Under the pieces are notes generated by a model, which was not told the DNA's origin, ran no database searches, and was given only the letters and a program-made list of their open reading frames with translations. A stretch of 30,403 bases of DNA, taken from Rhizobiales bacterium UBA1912 (GTDB taxonomy: Bacteria > Pseudomonadota > Alphaproteobacteria > Rhizobiales > Devosiaceae). Shown piece by piece: positions 22,102 to 30,403 of the stretch. The DNA lies in contig DDGC01000003.1 in NCBI GenBank assembly GCA_002337455.1, forward strand, positions 1 through 30,403. Reading direction: 5' to 3'. Position 1 is the first letter of the stretch. Each line of letters begins with the position of its first letter. A program made the translations under genes and the position numbers.

Positions 22102-22419
22102 ATGATGACACCGGCAATCGGGCTCGGTCACTTCCTGACCGTAGCAGCAATTCTGTTCACCATTGGCGTGTTCGGGATTTTTCTCAATCGCAAGAACATC
22201 ATCATCATTTTGATGTCGATCGAGTTGATCCTGCTTGCGGTCAACATCAACTTCGTCGCCTTCTCGTCCCATCTGGGCGATCTGGTGGGGCAGGTGTTCG
22301 CGCTTCTGATCCTGACCGTCGCCGCGGCAGAGGCCGCCATCGGCCTCGCGATCCTCGTGATCTTCTTCCGCAATCGGGGCTCGATTGCTGTCGACGACGT
22401 CAACATGATGAAGGGCTAG
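22102..22419 (+). CDS. nuoK: NADH-quinone oxidoreductase subunit K
   Basis: A 105-residue subunit with three helices. The membrane glutamates of the antiporter-like channel are present (SIELILLAVNINFVAF and VAAAEAAIGLAILV). Two adjacent ATGs (22102, 22105) follow AAGGGGG; the second is at the better distance and would give 104 residues. It starts 8 bases after nuoJ. Confidence 0.96.
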   Translation: MMTPAIGLGHFLTVAAILFTIGVFGIFLNRKNIIIILMSIELILLAVNINFVAFSSHLGDLVGQVFALLILTVAAAEAAIGLAILVIFFRNRGSIAVDDVNMMKG

Positions 22420-22426
22420 GGCGGCC

Positions 22427-24385
22427 ATGATCCAGGCAATTGTATTCCTGCCGCTGATCGGCGCGCTGGTGGCTGGCCTTTTTGGCCGCGCCATCGGCCA
22501 CAAGCCCGCGGAAATCATCACCACATCGCTGCTGATGATCGCAGCGGTGCTTTCGTGGATTGTCTTTCTGCCGTTCTTTCTGGGCGATGGCGAGGCCTAT
22601 AAGGTCACCGTCCTGACGTGGATTCATGCAGGCGATCTCCAGATCGACTGGGTGCTGCGCGTCGATACGCTGACGGCGATCATGCTGGTCGTGGTCAACA
22701 CGGTTTCCTCGCTCGTTCACCTCTATTCGATCGGGTACATGCACGAAGACCCGCATCGCGCCCGGTTCTTTGCCTATCTCTCGCTCTTTACCTTCGCCAT
22801 GCTCATGCTGGTGACCGCCGACAACTTCGTCCAAATGTTCTTCGGCTGGGAAGGGGTTGGATTGGCGTCCTATCTGCTGATCGGCTTCTGGTACAAAAAA
22901 GAGTCCGCCCGCGCCGCCGCCGTAAAGGCGTTCGTCGTCAACCGCGTGGGCGACTTCGGCTTCTCGCTGGGCATTTTCGGCACGTTTTTTCTCATCGGAA
23001 CCCTGGGCTTTGATGAAACCTTCGCCGCGCTTCCAGGCGTCGCGGAGGCTTCTATGCCGTTCCTGTGGTGGGACGCGCACGCGATGACGGTCATCTGCCT
23101 CCTGCTGTTCATGGGCGCCATGGGCAAGTCGGCGCAGTTCCTGCTCCACACCTGGCTGCCTGACGCCATGGAAGGCCCGACGCCGGTCTCCGCCCTCATT
23201 CACGCCGCCACAATGGTGACCGCAGGCGTGTTCATGGTCGCGCGGCTCTCGCCAATGTTCGAGATGAGCGAAGCGGCCACCCTGTTCGTCATCTATATCG
23301 GGGCCATCACCGCATTTTGCGCGGCGACCATCGGTCTGGTTCAGAACGATATCAAACGCGTCATCGCCTATTCGACAATGTCCCAGCTTGGCTACATGTT
23401 TGTAGCTCTGGGCGTCGGAGCTTATTCGGCAGGTATCTTCCACCTGTTCACCCACGCCTTCTTCAAGGCACTTTTGTTCCTTGGTGCTGGCTCGGTCATC
23501 CACGCGATGCATCACGAGCAGGATATGCGCAACATGGGCGGTATCGCCCGCAAGATCCCCATCACCTACGCCATGATGCTCATTGGCACGCTCGCCCTCA
23601 CCGGTGTCGGTATTCCGGGCACATCATTGGGTTTTGCCGGGTTCTTCTCCAAGGACGCGATCATCGAGGCATCCTATGCATTCGGTGGCACGGCCGGCTC
23701 ATTCGCCTTCTGGCTCCTGGTCATCGCCGCGCTGTTCACAAGCTTTTATTCATGGCGCCTTGTCCATCTCACTTTTCATGGGCCGACCCGCGCCGATCAT
23801 CATACCTTCGATCATGCTCACGAGAGCCCGAACATCATGCTGATCCCGCTCTACGTCCTGGCTGCCGGAGCGGTGCTGTCGGGCGTTGTGTTCTACGATG
23901 TCTTCTTCGGCCATGCCGAGCACATCGAGCACTTCTTCCACGGCGCCATCGTGGTCGATGAACACATTATCGAGGAGGCCCACGGCGTTCCGACATGGGT
24001 CAAATGGTCGGCAACTATCGCCATGCTCGTCGGGTTCGCGACCGCCTGGTACATGTACATCCGCAACCCGGCCGCGCCAAAGCAGCTCGCTGCCGAACAG
24101 CCGCTGCTTTACAAGTTCCTGCTCAACAAATGGTACTTCGACGAGCTCTATGACCGCATCTTCGTGCGGCCCGCCCGCTGGATCGGAACGGCGCTCTGGA
24201 AAGGGTTCGATGACTGGCTGATCGATCAGACCCTTGTCGAGGGTCTTGGCCGCCGCGTCAGGCAGGTAACGGGCTACGTCACCCGCCTGCAGTCGGGCTA
24301 TCTCTATCACTACGCCTTCGCCATGCTCATCGGCGTTGCCGCCCTTATCACTTGGGCCATCGCCGCCGGGGGACTTCTGGGATGA
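22427..24385 (+). CDS. nuoL: NADH-quinone oxidoreductase subunit L
   Basis: A 652-residue Mrp-antiporter-like proton-pumping subunit at the far end of the membrane arm. Seen are FFGWEGVGLASYLLIGFW with the conserved glutamate, GAMGKSAQFLLHTWLPDAME with its lysine, HAATMVTAGVFM, and a long C-terminal section that should include the lateral helix. It starts 7 bases after nuoK and ends in an ATGA overlap with nuoM. Confidence 0.97.
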   Translation: MIQAIVFLPLIGALVAGLFGRAIGHKPAEIITTSLLMIAAVLSWIVFLPFFLGDGEAYKVTVLTWIHAGDLQIDWVLRVDTLTAIMLVVVNTVSSLVHLYSIGYMHEDPHRARFFAYLSLFTFAMLMLVTADNFVQMFFGWEGVGLASYLLIGFWYKKESARAAAVKAFVVNRVGDFGFSLGIFGTFFLIGTLGFDETFAALPGVAEASMPFLWWDAHAMTVICLLLFMGAMGKSAQFLLHTWLPDAMEGPTPVSALIHAATMVTAGVFMVARLSPMFEMSEAATLFVIYIGAITAFCAATIGLVQNDIKRVIAYSTMSQLGYMFVALGVGAYSAGIFHLFTHAFFKALLFLGAGSVIHAMHHEQDMRNMGGIARKIPITYAMMLIGTLALTGVGIPGTSLGFAGFFSKDAIIEASYAFGGTAGSFAFWLLVIAALFTSFYSWRLVHLTFHGPTRADHHTFDHAHESPNIMLIPLYVLAAGAVLSGVVFYDVFFGHAEHIEHFFHGAIVVDEHIIEEAHGVPTWVKWSATIAMLVGFATAWYMYIRNPAAPKQLAAEQPLLYKFLLNKWYFDELYDRIFVRPARWIGTALWKGFDDWLIDQTLVEGLGRRVRQVTGYVTRLQSGYLYHYAFAMLIGVAALITWAIAAGGLLG

Positions 24386-25941
24386 TCCTTGAAAACAACA
24401 TCCTGACCATCGTTACGTTTCTGCCGCTGGTCGGGGCCTTCTTCATTCTGCTGACCCCGGGGGGCGACGCCGTCGCCCAGCTCAACATCAAGCGTATTGC
24501 GCTTGCCACCACGGTCGTGACCTTCGTCTTCACGCTGGTCATGTGGGGCATGTTCGATCCAGACACTGCGGACTTCCAGTTCGTCCAGAACCACGTATGG
24601 CTTGGTGATGTCATCGGCTACCGCATGGGCGTCGACGGCATTTCGGTGCTTTTCATCGTCCTGACCGGGCTCTTGATGCCCATGTGTATCCTTGCGAGCT
24701 GGGATTCGATCACCTTCCGCATCCGCGAGTACATGGTGCTGTTCCTGGTCCTCGAAATGCTGATGATCGGCGTTTTTGCGACCCTCGATCTGGCCATGTT
24801 TTATGTGTTCTTCGAGGGCACTCTGGTCCCGATGTTCCTCATCATCGGCATCTGGGGTGGCAAGCGGCGCATCCAGGCGTCCTACAAGTTTTTCTTTTAC
24901 ACCTTCATCGGCTCAGTCCTGATGCTGCTGGCCATCATGGCCATGTACTGGCAGGCCGGAACGCTCGATATCGCGCGGCTGCTCGATTACGATTTCCCCG
25001 AGAACATGCAGTATTGGCTGTGGCTTGCCTTCTTCGCGTCGCTGGCGGTCAAGATGCCCATGTGGCCATTCCACCGCTGGCTGCCCGAGGCGCACGTCGA
25101 AGCGCCCACAGCTGGCTCGGTGATTCTTGCGGCAATTCTGCTCAAGCTGGGCGGCTATGGTTTCCTGCGCTTCTCGCTGCCTATGTTCCCCGATGCGTCA
25201 CTGTATTTTTCGAACTTCGTGTTCTTCCTTTCGGTCGCCGCGATCATCATCACCTCGCTGGTGGCGCTGGTTCAGACCGACATCAAGAAACTCATCGCCT
25301 ATTCGTCCGTTGCCCATATGGGTTTTGTGACCATGGGCATTTTCGCGGGCAATATTTACGGCGTTCAGGGCGCGATCTTCCAGATGATCTCGCACGGCAT
25401 CGTGTCGGGCGCGCTGTTTTTGTCGGTTGGCGTCATCTATGACCGCATGCACACCCGCGACATCAACGCCTATGGCGGGCTCGTCGAGCGCATGCCCAGA
25501 TACGCCTTCGCCTTCATGGTGTTCACCATGGCCAATGTCGGACTGCCAGGCACGTCCGGCTTTGTGGGCGAGTTCCTGACGCTTGTGGGCATCTTCCAGG
25601 TCAACACGTGGTTTGCGGTTTTCGCCACCACCGGTGTTATCCTCTCGGCCTGCTATGCGCTCTGGCTCTATCGCAAAGTCATCTGGGGTGCGCTCGAGAA
25701 AGAGAGCCTGAAATCCATTCTCGATCTCAATGCCCGCGAAATGGTGACGATCGTTCCCCTGATCATCCTCACCATTCTCTTTGGTTTTTACCCGGCGCCC
25801 CTGATGGACGCGATGGCCACTTCGGTGGGGGCGCTTGTCGATCAGTATCAGGCCGCCGTCGGCATCGAACCGATGTCTGCGCTTGTCGATGTGACGGTGC
25901 CTGCGGCCGAAGCCGCGGCGCCCGCCAGCACGGCTCATTAG
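24382..25941 (+). CDS. nuoM: NADH-quinone oxidoreductase subunit M
   Basis: A 519-residue antiporter-like proton-pumping subunit. FFEGTLVPMFLIIGIWGG carries the key glutamate, AVKMPMWPFHRWLPEAHVEA the lysine and proline-rich break, and LVQTDIKKLIAYSSVAHMGF the second half of the channel. The start is the ATG in the ATGA overlap with nuoL. The last 25 residues are Ala-rich and variable. Confidence 0.97.
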   Translation: MILENNILTIVTFLPLVGAFFILLTPGGDAVAQLNIKRIALATTVVTFVFTLVMWGMFDPDTADFQFVQNHVWLGDVIGYRMGVDGISVLFIVLTGLLMPMCILASWDSITFRIREYMVLFLVLEMLMIGVFATLDLAMFYVFFEGTLVPMFLIIGIWGGKRRIQASYKFFFYTFIGSVLMLLAIMAMYWQAGTLDIARLLDYDFPENMQYWLWLAFFASLAVKMPMWPFHRWLPEAHVEAPTAGSVILAAILLKLGGYGFLRFSLPMFPDASLYFSNFVFFLSVAAIIITSLVALVQTDIKKLIAYSSVAHMGFVTMGIFAGNIYGVQGAIFQMISHGIVSGALFLSVGVIYDRMHTRDINAYGGLVERMPRYAFAFMVFTMANVGLPGTSGFVGEFLTLVGIFQVNTWFAVFATTGVILSACYALWLYRKVIWGALEKESLKSILDLNAREMVTIVPLIILTILFGFYPAPLMDAMATSVGALVDQYQAAVGIEPMSALVDVTVPAAEAAAPASTAH

Positions 25942-25950
25942 GAGGTGAAT

Positions 25951-27396
25951 GTGGTGTCTGAATTTGCCGGTTTCGCCTCTCTGGCGCCTGCCTATCCCGA
26001 AATGCTTCTCGCCGTTGGCGCCCTGGTGCTGCTGCTGGCTGGCGTCTTCGCCAAAAAGGAGATCGCCACTGGCATTACGGGCATCGCCATCGGGCTCCTG
26101 ATCGCCATTGCCGTCTTGATCTCGTTTGTGCCCTCCGAGGGCGTGATCTTTTCAGGCGGATTCATCAATGACGGTTTTGCCCGCTTTATGAAGGTCCTGA
26201 TCCTTGCGGGCTCGGCCTTCGCGCTGGTCCTCTCGGTCTCCAGTGCCGTCGAAAACGGCCTCAACAAGTTCGAATATCCGGTCCTCATCGTCCTTGCCAC
26301 GCTGGGCATGATGATGATGGTCTCGGCCAACGATCTCATGAGCCTGTATGTCGGTCTCGAGCTGCAGTCTCTTGCGCTCTACGTCCTTGCTGCATTCAAG
26401 CGCGACAGTGGCAAGGCGACCGAAGCGGGCCTGAAGTATTTCGTCCTCGGCGCATTATCCTCGGGCATGCTGCTCTATGGCGCTTCGCTTGTTTACGGCT
26501 TCACCGGCCACACCCAGCTCGACCAGATCGCTGAGGCCGTAGCGCTCGGTGAACGGACTCCCGGCATCATCTTCGGTCTCGTCTTCCTCCTCGCAGGCAT
26601 TGCCTTCAAGATATCCGCCGTCCCGTTCCACATGTGGACGCCTGACGTTTACGAAGGCGCACCGACCCCCGTCACCGCATTTTTCGCATCGGCCCCCAAG
26701 GTTGCTGCGATGGCGCTGCTCATCCGGATCGTGTTCGATGCGTTCGAGCCCATCGCCAGCGATTGGCAGCAGGTCGTGATCTTCCTCTCCATCGCCTCGA
26801 TGGTATTGGCCTCATTCGCCGCTATCGGTCAGAATAACCTCAAGCGCCTCTTGGCCTATTCCTCGATTGGTCATGTCGGCTTTGCTCTTGTCGGTCTTTC
26901 GGCAGGCAACATCATCGGCGTGGAAGGTGTCGCCATCTACATGGCGGTTTACATCACCATGACCGTCGGGACCTTTGCCTGTGTCCTTGCGCTTAAAAAC
27001 GACGATGGGTATGTCGAAACCATCGACGATCTGGCAGGGCTGGCAAAATCCCGTCCGTTCGTCGCGGCCATTCTGGCGCTCTTCATGTTCTCGCTGGTCG
27101 GCCTCCCGCCACTCGCCGGGTTCTTTGCCAAATGGCAGGTCTTCCTTGCGGCCATCGAAGCCCAGCTGTTCGTTCTGGCGGTCATTGGCATGCTGGCCAG
27201 CGCGGTGAGTGCGTTTTACTATCTGCGCGTCATCAAGGTTATGTATTTCGACGAACCCACGCAGTCCTACGCCGTGCCAGCGATCGAGCTGCGCGTGGTG
27301 ATGGCGCTTACCGGCTTCCTGGTGCTCAGCTACTTCTTCACCGTCGGCGCGCCTCTGACGGCCATTGCCCACGCTGCTGCAAACTCTCTGTTCTAG
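25951..27396 (+). CDS. nuoN: NADH-quinone oxidoreductase subunit N
   Basis: A 481-residue antiporter-like proton-pumping subunit, last of the complex. LYVGLELQSLALYVLAAF contains the glutamate, GIAFKISAVPFHMWTPDVYE the lysine motif, and LKRLLAYSSIGHVGFALVG the repeat half. The start is one of several GTGs: a perfect AGGAGGTGA (25940-25948) overlaps the GTG at 25945, so 25951 or 25954 is the real start. It lies at most 12 bases after nuoM and 11 before birA. Confidence 0.96.
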   Translation: MVSEFAGFASLAPAYPEMLLAVGALVLLLAGVFAKKEIATGITGIAIGLLIAIAVLISFVPSEGVIFSGGFINDGFARFMKVLILAGSAFALVLSVSSAVENGLNKFEYPVLIVLATLGMMMMVSANDLMSLYVGLELQSLALYVLAAFKRDSGKATEAGLKYFVLGALSSGMLLYGASLVYGFTGHTQLDQIAEAVALGERTPGIIFGLVFLLAGIAFKISAVPFHMWTPDVYEGAPTPVTAFFASAPKVAAMALLIRIVFDAFEPIASDWQQVVIFLSIASMVLASFAAIGQNNLKRLLAYSSIGHVGFALVGLSAGNIIGVEGVAIYMAVYITMTVGTFACVLALKNDDGYVETIDDLAGLAKSRPFVAAILALFMFSLVGLPPLAGFFAKWQVFLAAIEAQLFVLAVIGMLASAVSAFYYLRVIKVMYFDEPTQSYAVPAIELRVVMALTGFLVLSYFFTVGAPLTAIAHAAANSLF

Positions 27397-27407
27397 AGCA
27401 GGGACGG

Positions 27408-28304
27408 GTGGTCGCCTTTCCCCTTCCCAAGAACGCGGTCGAGGCCGGTTATCGCGTAATCGGTTTTGACAGCGTGGGATCGACCAACGCCGAAGCCATG
27501 AGAGCCGCCATGGCGGGCGATGCGGGAAAGATCTGGTACGCCGCCCTGCAACAGACCGAGGGAAGGGGCCGCCGTGGTCGCGCTTGGGAAAGCCCCCACG
27601 GCAATCTCGCTGCTTCGCTGATGATGGTTCCCGATGCGCCGTCCTCTGGCTTGGCGGGCCTTGGCTTTGTCGCAGGCGTTGCGCTTAACGCCGCGCTGGC
27701 CCGCCTTATGCCAACAGCGGCAATTCGCAGTGGGATCGATGGAGCCGATGGCACCGGAGTGTGGGCAGGAAAAGTTGGAGACTTTTCCGGTTCGTCCACA
27801 CGACAAAACGAAAACGCTAGCGACGGAGGCAGGGCGCGCATTGCGTTGAAATGGCCCAACGACGTGCTCGCCGACGGCGCCAAGCTCGCCGGCATCTTGC
27901 TTGAAGCACAAAAGCGCCCCGACGGTCGCACGGCAATCGTTATCGGCATTGGCGTCAATGTTGTCGCAGCGCCTGAAGGCTTGTCTTATCCAGCCACGTC
28001 GCTGGCGTCGCTGGGCGTACCCTTTGATGCGCGATCGGTCTTTGAGGCGCTGGCCGAAAGCTGGGTCGAGTGTTACGAGACCTGGAACAATGGAGCCGGC
28101 ACCCGGCAGATCATCCGCCGCTGGCGTGAGAGCGCCGCCGGGATCGGTGCCGAGGTTGCCGTTCAGCGCAGCGATGGCGTCTTGCGCGGCATATTCGAAA
28201 CAATTGATGATGCGGGCCATCTGATTGTCCGCGACGACGAGGGACATCGTATCGCAATAGCAGCGGGCGACGTCCATTTTGGAACCACGGCAACGCTGCG
28301 CTGA
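27408..28304 (+). CDS. birA: biotin-[acetyl-CoA-carboxylase] ligase, with an in-frame insert
   Basis: A 298-residue cytoplasmic biotin-protein ligase that makes biotinyl-AMP and attaches biotin to carboxylase carriers. Catalytic motifs are STN (25-27), QTEGRGRRGRAWESPHGN (49-66), KWPNDV (148-153), KLAGIL (159-164) and GIGVNV (180-185), then the C-terminal SH3-like domain. There is no N-terminal helix-turn-helix, so it should not act as a repressor. It is about 40 residues longer than usual: residues about 105-143, between LMPTAA and IALKWPND, are an extra polar stretch coded by a palindromic repeat. The GTG start at 27408 follows AGGGAC; it is 11 bases after nuoN and so read with the nuo operon, as in other Hyphomicrobiales. 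Confidence 0.93.
   Translation: MVAFPLPKNAVEAGYRVIGFDSVGSTNAEAMRAAMAGDAGKIWYAALQQTEGRGRRGRAWESPHGNLAASLMMVPDAPSSGLAGLGFVAGVALNAALARLMPTAAIRSGIDGADGTGVWAGKVGDFSGSSTRQNENASDGGRARIALKWPNDVLADGAKLAGILLEAQKRPDGRTAIVIGIGVNVVAAPEGLSYPATSLASLGVPFDARSVFEALAESWVECYETWNNGAGTRQIIRRWRESAAGIGAEVAVQRSDGVLRGIFETIDDAGHLIVRDDEGHRIAIAAGDVHFGTTATLR
27759..27801. repeat. palindromic repeat inserted in birA
   Basis: GTGTGG pairs with CCACAC outside and GGAAAAGT with ACTTTTCC inside, with loop TGGAG and the tail GGTTCG. The core is the same as in the intergenic element at 11348-11390. It is read in frame as VWAGKVGDFSGSSTR (birA residues 118-132) without a stop. Confidence 0.8.
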
Positions 28305-28364
28305 GAGGGCGATTGCCACCAATTTTGAAAGGGCGCGACTGCAAAGCCGGTCGCGGAATAGCCT

Positions 28365-30047
28365 ATGGCAAATAAACAGTCCGGACAGGACGAAATGGTC
28401 TTCCTGCCCCTTGGTGGTGTCGGCGAGATCGGCATGAACATGGGGCTTTACGGCTTCGGCCCGGCCGACGATCGCAAATGGCTGGTCGTCGATTGCGGTG
28501 TCAGCTTCGGCGGCCCCGAACTCCCCGGCATCGAACTGGTCATGCCCGATCCCTCGTTTCTCGAGGAAGAGAGCGACAACGTCGTCGGGCTGGTCCTCAC
28601 CCATGCCCATGAGGATCACTACGGCGCCATCCTCGACATCTGGCCTGCCTTCGACAAACCGGTGTTTGCAGGGCGCTTCGGCGCTGCCATGCTCAAGGCG
28701 AAGCGGATATCGAACAACATCGAGGACGATGTCGAAATCCAGATCTTTACGCCCGGTGTGCCCTTCCAGGTCGGCCCCTTCAAGGTCGAGCCAATCGAGG
28801 TTTCCCATTCGATCCCCGAGTCGAACGCTCTGCTGATCGAGACCCCCGCCGGCCGCGTTATCCACACCGGCGACTGGAAGATCGATCCGTCGCCCATCGG
28901 CACTGCGCCGACCAACATCAAGCGGTTCAAGGAAATCGGTTCGGACGGCAAGCCGCTCGCCCTGATCTGCGATTCGACCAATGCGATGAAGGAGGGCGAC
29001 AGCCCGTCCGAAACCGAGGTTGGCGTCAATCTCGAACGGCTGATCGCCACAGCAAAAAACCGTGTCGCCGTGACCATCTTTGCCTCGAATTTGGGCCGCA
29101 TGATTTCCATCGCCCGCGCCGCAGCAAAGGCCGACCGGCAGGTCGTTGCGGCGGGCAGGGCGGTGCACCGCATTGCCGGAATTGCCCGCGAGTTGGGGCT
29201 GATGGAAGGTGTTCCCGATTTCCTCGATCAGGACGCCTATGGCTACCTGCCGCGCGACAAGGTCGTCTTGATCGCAACAGGCAGCCAAGGCGAATCCCGC
29301 GCCGCGATGGCCCGCATCGCCGATGGCTCCCATCCGGTAATCGATCTCTCACCTGGCGATATGGCGATCTTTTCGTCCTGGGCCATTCCCGGCAACGAAA
29401 AGGCCGTGCAAGACATCCAGAACAAGCTGGTCGACAAAGGCGTCGAGATCGTTACGGGTCGCGACGAAATGATCCACGTGTCCGGCCACCCGCGGCGCCA
29501 TGAACTGGCCCAGCTCTACGACTGGCTCAAGCCCGATATCCTTATCCCGGTTCACGGCGAGCCCATGCATCTCGAAGCCCACGCCACCTTCGGGCGCGAA
29601 AAGGGCATCAAGACCGTTCTGTCGATCCGCAATGGCGACATGGTTCAGCTGTTCCCCAACACCAAGCACCACCGTGGCGAAGTGCGCACCGGCATTCTCT
29701 ATCTCGACGGCAATCTCTTGTGCACGCCCGAGGAATCGAACGTGCGCGACCGCCGGCGTTTGGCGTTCGGCGGTGTCGCGATTGTCAGTCTGGTGGTCAA
29801 CGGACGGGGGCAGATCGTCTCAGGTCCCGAATTCGATCTGGACGGGCTTCCCGATCTGGCAGACGATGACGATCCACTCAGCGCCGTCGCGCAATCGGCG
29901 GCACGGGGGGCGATCAAGAGCTTTCCGGAAAAGCGTCGCGCCGATACCGGGCGGTTTGCCGAAGCGATCCGCCGCGCCGTACGGTCCGAACTCAATGCTG
30001 CCTGGGGCCGCAAGCCCATCGTCAAGGTCTTCGTTCATAAGGTGTAG
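28365..30047 (+). CDS. rnj: ribonuclease J
   Basis: A 560-residue metallo-beta-lactamase/beta-CASP ribonuclease that processes and degrades RNA, often with both 5'-exo and endo activity. Zinc ligands are seen in THAHEDHYGA (H80, H82, D84, H85), SHSIPES, IHTGDWK, and the beta-CASP/C-terminal motifs HVSGHPRR and PVHGEPMH. The last 100 residues are the C-terminal dimerisation domain. It replaces or complements RNase E-based decay; rnj is usual in Hyphomicrobiales after birA. The ATG at 28365 lies 60 bases after birA. A small hairpin CGCGAC/GTCGCG (28334-28355) stands directly ahead and might be its own cleavage site (inference). Confidence 0.96.
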   Translation: MANKQSGQDEMVFLPLGGVGEIGMNMGLYGFGPADDRKWLVVDCGVSFGGPELPGIELVMPDPSFLEEESDNVVGLVLTHAHEDHYGAILDIWPAFDKPVFAGRFGAAMLKAKRISNNIEDDVEIQIFTPGVPFQVGPFKVEPIEVSHSIPESNALLIETPAGRVIHTGDWKIDPSPIGTAPTNIKRFKEIGSDGKPLALICDSTNAMKEGDSPSETEVGVNLERLIATAKNRVAVTIFASNLGRMISIARAAAKADRQVVAAGRAVHRIAGIARELGLMEGVPDFLDQDAYGYLPRDKVVLIATGSQGESRAAMARIADGSHPVIDLSPGDMAIFSSWAIPGNEKAVQDIQNKLVDKGVEIVTGRDEMIHVSGHPRRHELAQLYDWLKPDILIPVHGEPMHLEAHATFGREKGIKTVLSIRNGDMVQLFPNTKHHRGEVRTGILYLDGNLLCTPEESNVRDRRRLAFGGVAIVSLVVNGRGQIVSGPEFDLDGLPDLADDDDPLSAVAQSAARGAIKSFPEKRRADTGRFAEAIRRAVRSELNAAWGRKPIVKVFVHKV

Positions 30048-30055
30048 CCTAGATA

Positions 30056-30301
30056 ATGCAGCCCTTTACCTATGTAGCGATCTATTTCGTGGTCTGGTGG
30101 ACGGTGCTTTTTGCCGTCCTGCCGTTCGGCGTCCGCGGCCAGCACGAAGACGGGGAGGTGACCGATGGCACCGACCCAGGTGCGCCGGTCAAGGCCCATC
30201 TGTGGCAAAAGGCACTTGCCACCACGCTTATTTCCGCGGTCCTGACGGTACTTATTTTCTGGGCGATGAGCAGCCCGTGGCTGCAGGAATACTGGAGCTA
30301 G
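30056..30301 (+). CDS. DUF1467 family small membrane protein
   Basis: An 81-residue protein with two helices: YVAIYFVVWWTVLFAVLPFG at the N-terminus and TTLISAVLTVLIFWAM near the C-terminus, joined by a Gly/Asp-rich loop with GADPGAP-like composition (TDGTDPGAPVKAHLW). This matches DUF1467, small inner-membrane proteins of unknown role typical of alphaproteobacteria and commonly near rnj or proS. It starts 8 bases after rnj and is probably in its transcript. Confidence 0.9.
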   Translation: MQPFTYVAIYFVVWWTVLFAVLPFGVRGQHEDGEVTDGTDPGAPVKAHLWQKALATTLISAVLTVLIFWAMSSPWLQEYWS

Positions 30302-30340
30302 GGCGGTCAAACGGACCAGTTCGTTCAATTAATTCAGAAC

Positions 30341-30368
30341 AAAAAAATGCAGGGCTAAGGCCCTGCAT
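30341..30368 (-). terminator. terminator, stronger on the minus strand
   Basis: ATGCAGGGC and GCCCTGCAT form a perfect 9-bp stem with loop TAAG (30347-30368). The run of As at 30341-30347 becomes a U-tract only in minus-strand RNA. On the plus strand the stem is followed by CTAATAAAAG, a poor tract. It therefore best fits the end of a convergent gene beyond the right edge, though it may also stop the rnj transcript. Confidence 0.7.
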
Positions 30369-30403
30369 CTAATAAAAGTTTCGCGACAATCCACTGGTCT
30401 TAC

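Noticed and set aside
20852..23515. Long minus-strand open frames opposite nuoH to nuoL
   Set aside because: They are rich in His, Gln, Asp and Arg as expected from the complement of membrane-protein codons, and match no family.
24352..24385. Frameshift or fusion between nuoL and nuoM
   Set aside because: The overlap is a standard ATGA stop/start with both proteins complete.
27393..29333. Very long minus-strand open frame of 646 codons opposite birA and rnj
   Set aside because: It is antisense to two genes with clear catalytic motifs, has no recognisable domain, and long antisense frames are common in GC-rich coding DNA.

Overview
The window is chromosomal DNA of a high-GC alphaproteobacterium. 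I infer order Hyphomicrobiales (Rhizobiales), most likely near Devosia or Pelagibacterium. The grounds are a complete 14-gene nuo operon running straight into birA, an RNase J gene and a DUF1467 gene, a NuoE with the long HhH-bearing extension common in this order, and small barrels with the Omp25/Omp31-type GFDWxGFYAG motif. Genus is a guess.

Left part (1-9.6 kb), mostly minus strand. A cluster of REP-like palindromes (137-290) is followed by a three-gene unit read right to left: fosmidomycin-resistance-type MFS exporter, SRPBCC/AHSA1 protein, ArsR regulator. Next come a TerC/Alx membrane protein with a hairpin leader and a siderophore-interacting ferric reductase with an IRO/Fur-like operator upstream. 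An intergenic stretch then holds a 39-codon ORF resembling only the two ends of an outer-membrane protein. After it lie tRNA-Asn(GTT), mobA, tRNA-Cys(GCA), a secreted SdrD-B-like protein, a small membrane ORF, a conserved multi-pass membrane protein, a repeat-rich gap and an XRE-cupin regulator.

Middle (10.0-12.2 kb), plus strand. Three small outer-membrane beta-barrel genes stand in a row. The first two are clear duplicates, each ending at or before a strong hairpin, and the codon choice suggests high expression.

Right part (12.2-30.4 kb), plus strand. After a structured leader come nuoABCDEFGHIJKLMN with gaps of a few bases or overlapping start/stop codons, encoding all of respiratory complex I. 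birA (biotin-protein ligase), rnj (RNase J) and a DUF1467 membrane gene follow. A hairpin at the right edge has its U-tract on the minus strand, so it probably ends a convergent gene outside the window.

The most unusual signal is a small palindromic repeat family (AAAAGT-loop-ACTTTT followed by GGTTCG) with four copies here. Two are stacked at 8.7 kb, one lies after the second barrel gene, and one is inside birA, read in frame as part of a roughly 38-residue insert just before the KWPND active-site motif. This recalls the Rickettsia palindromic elements that insert into proteins.
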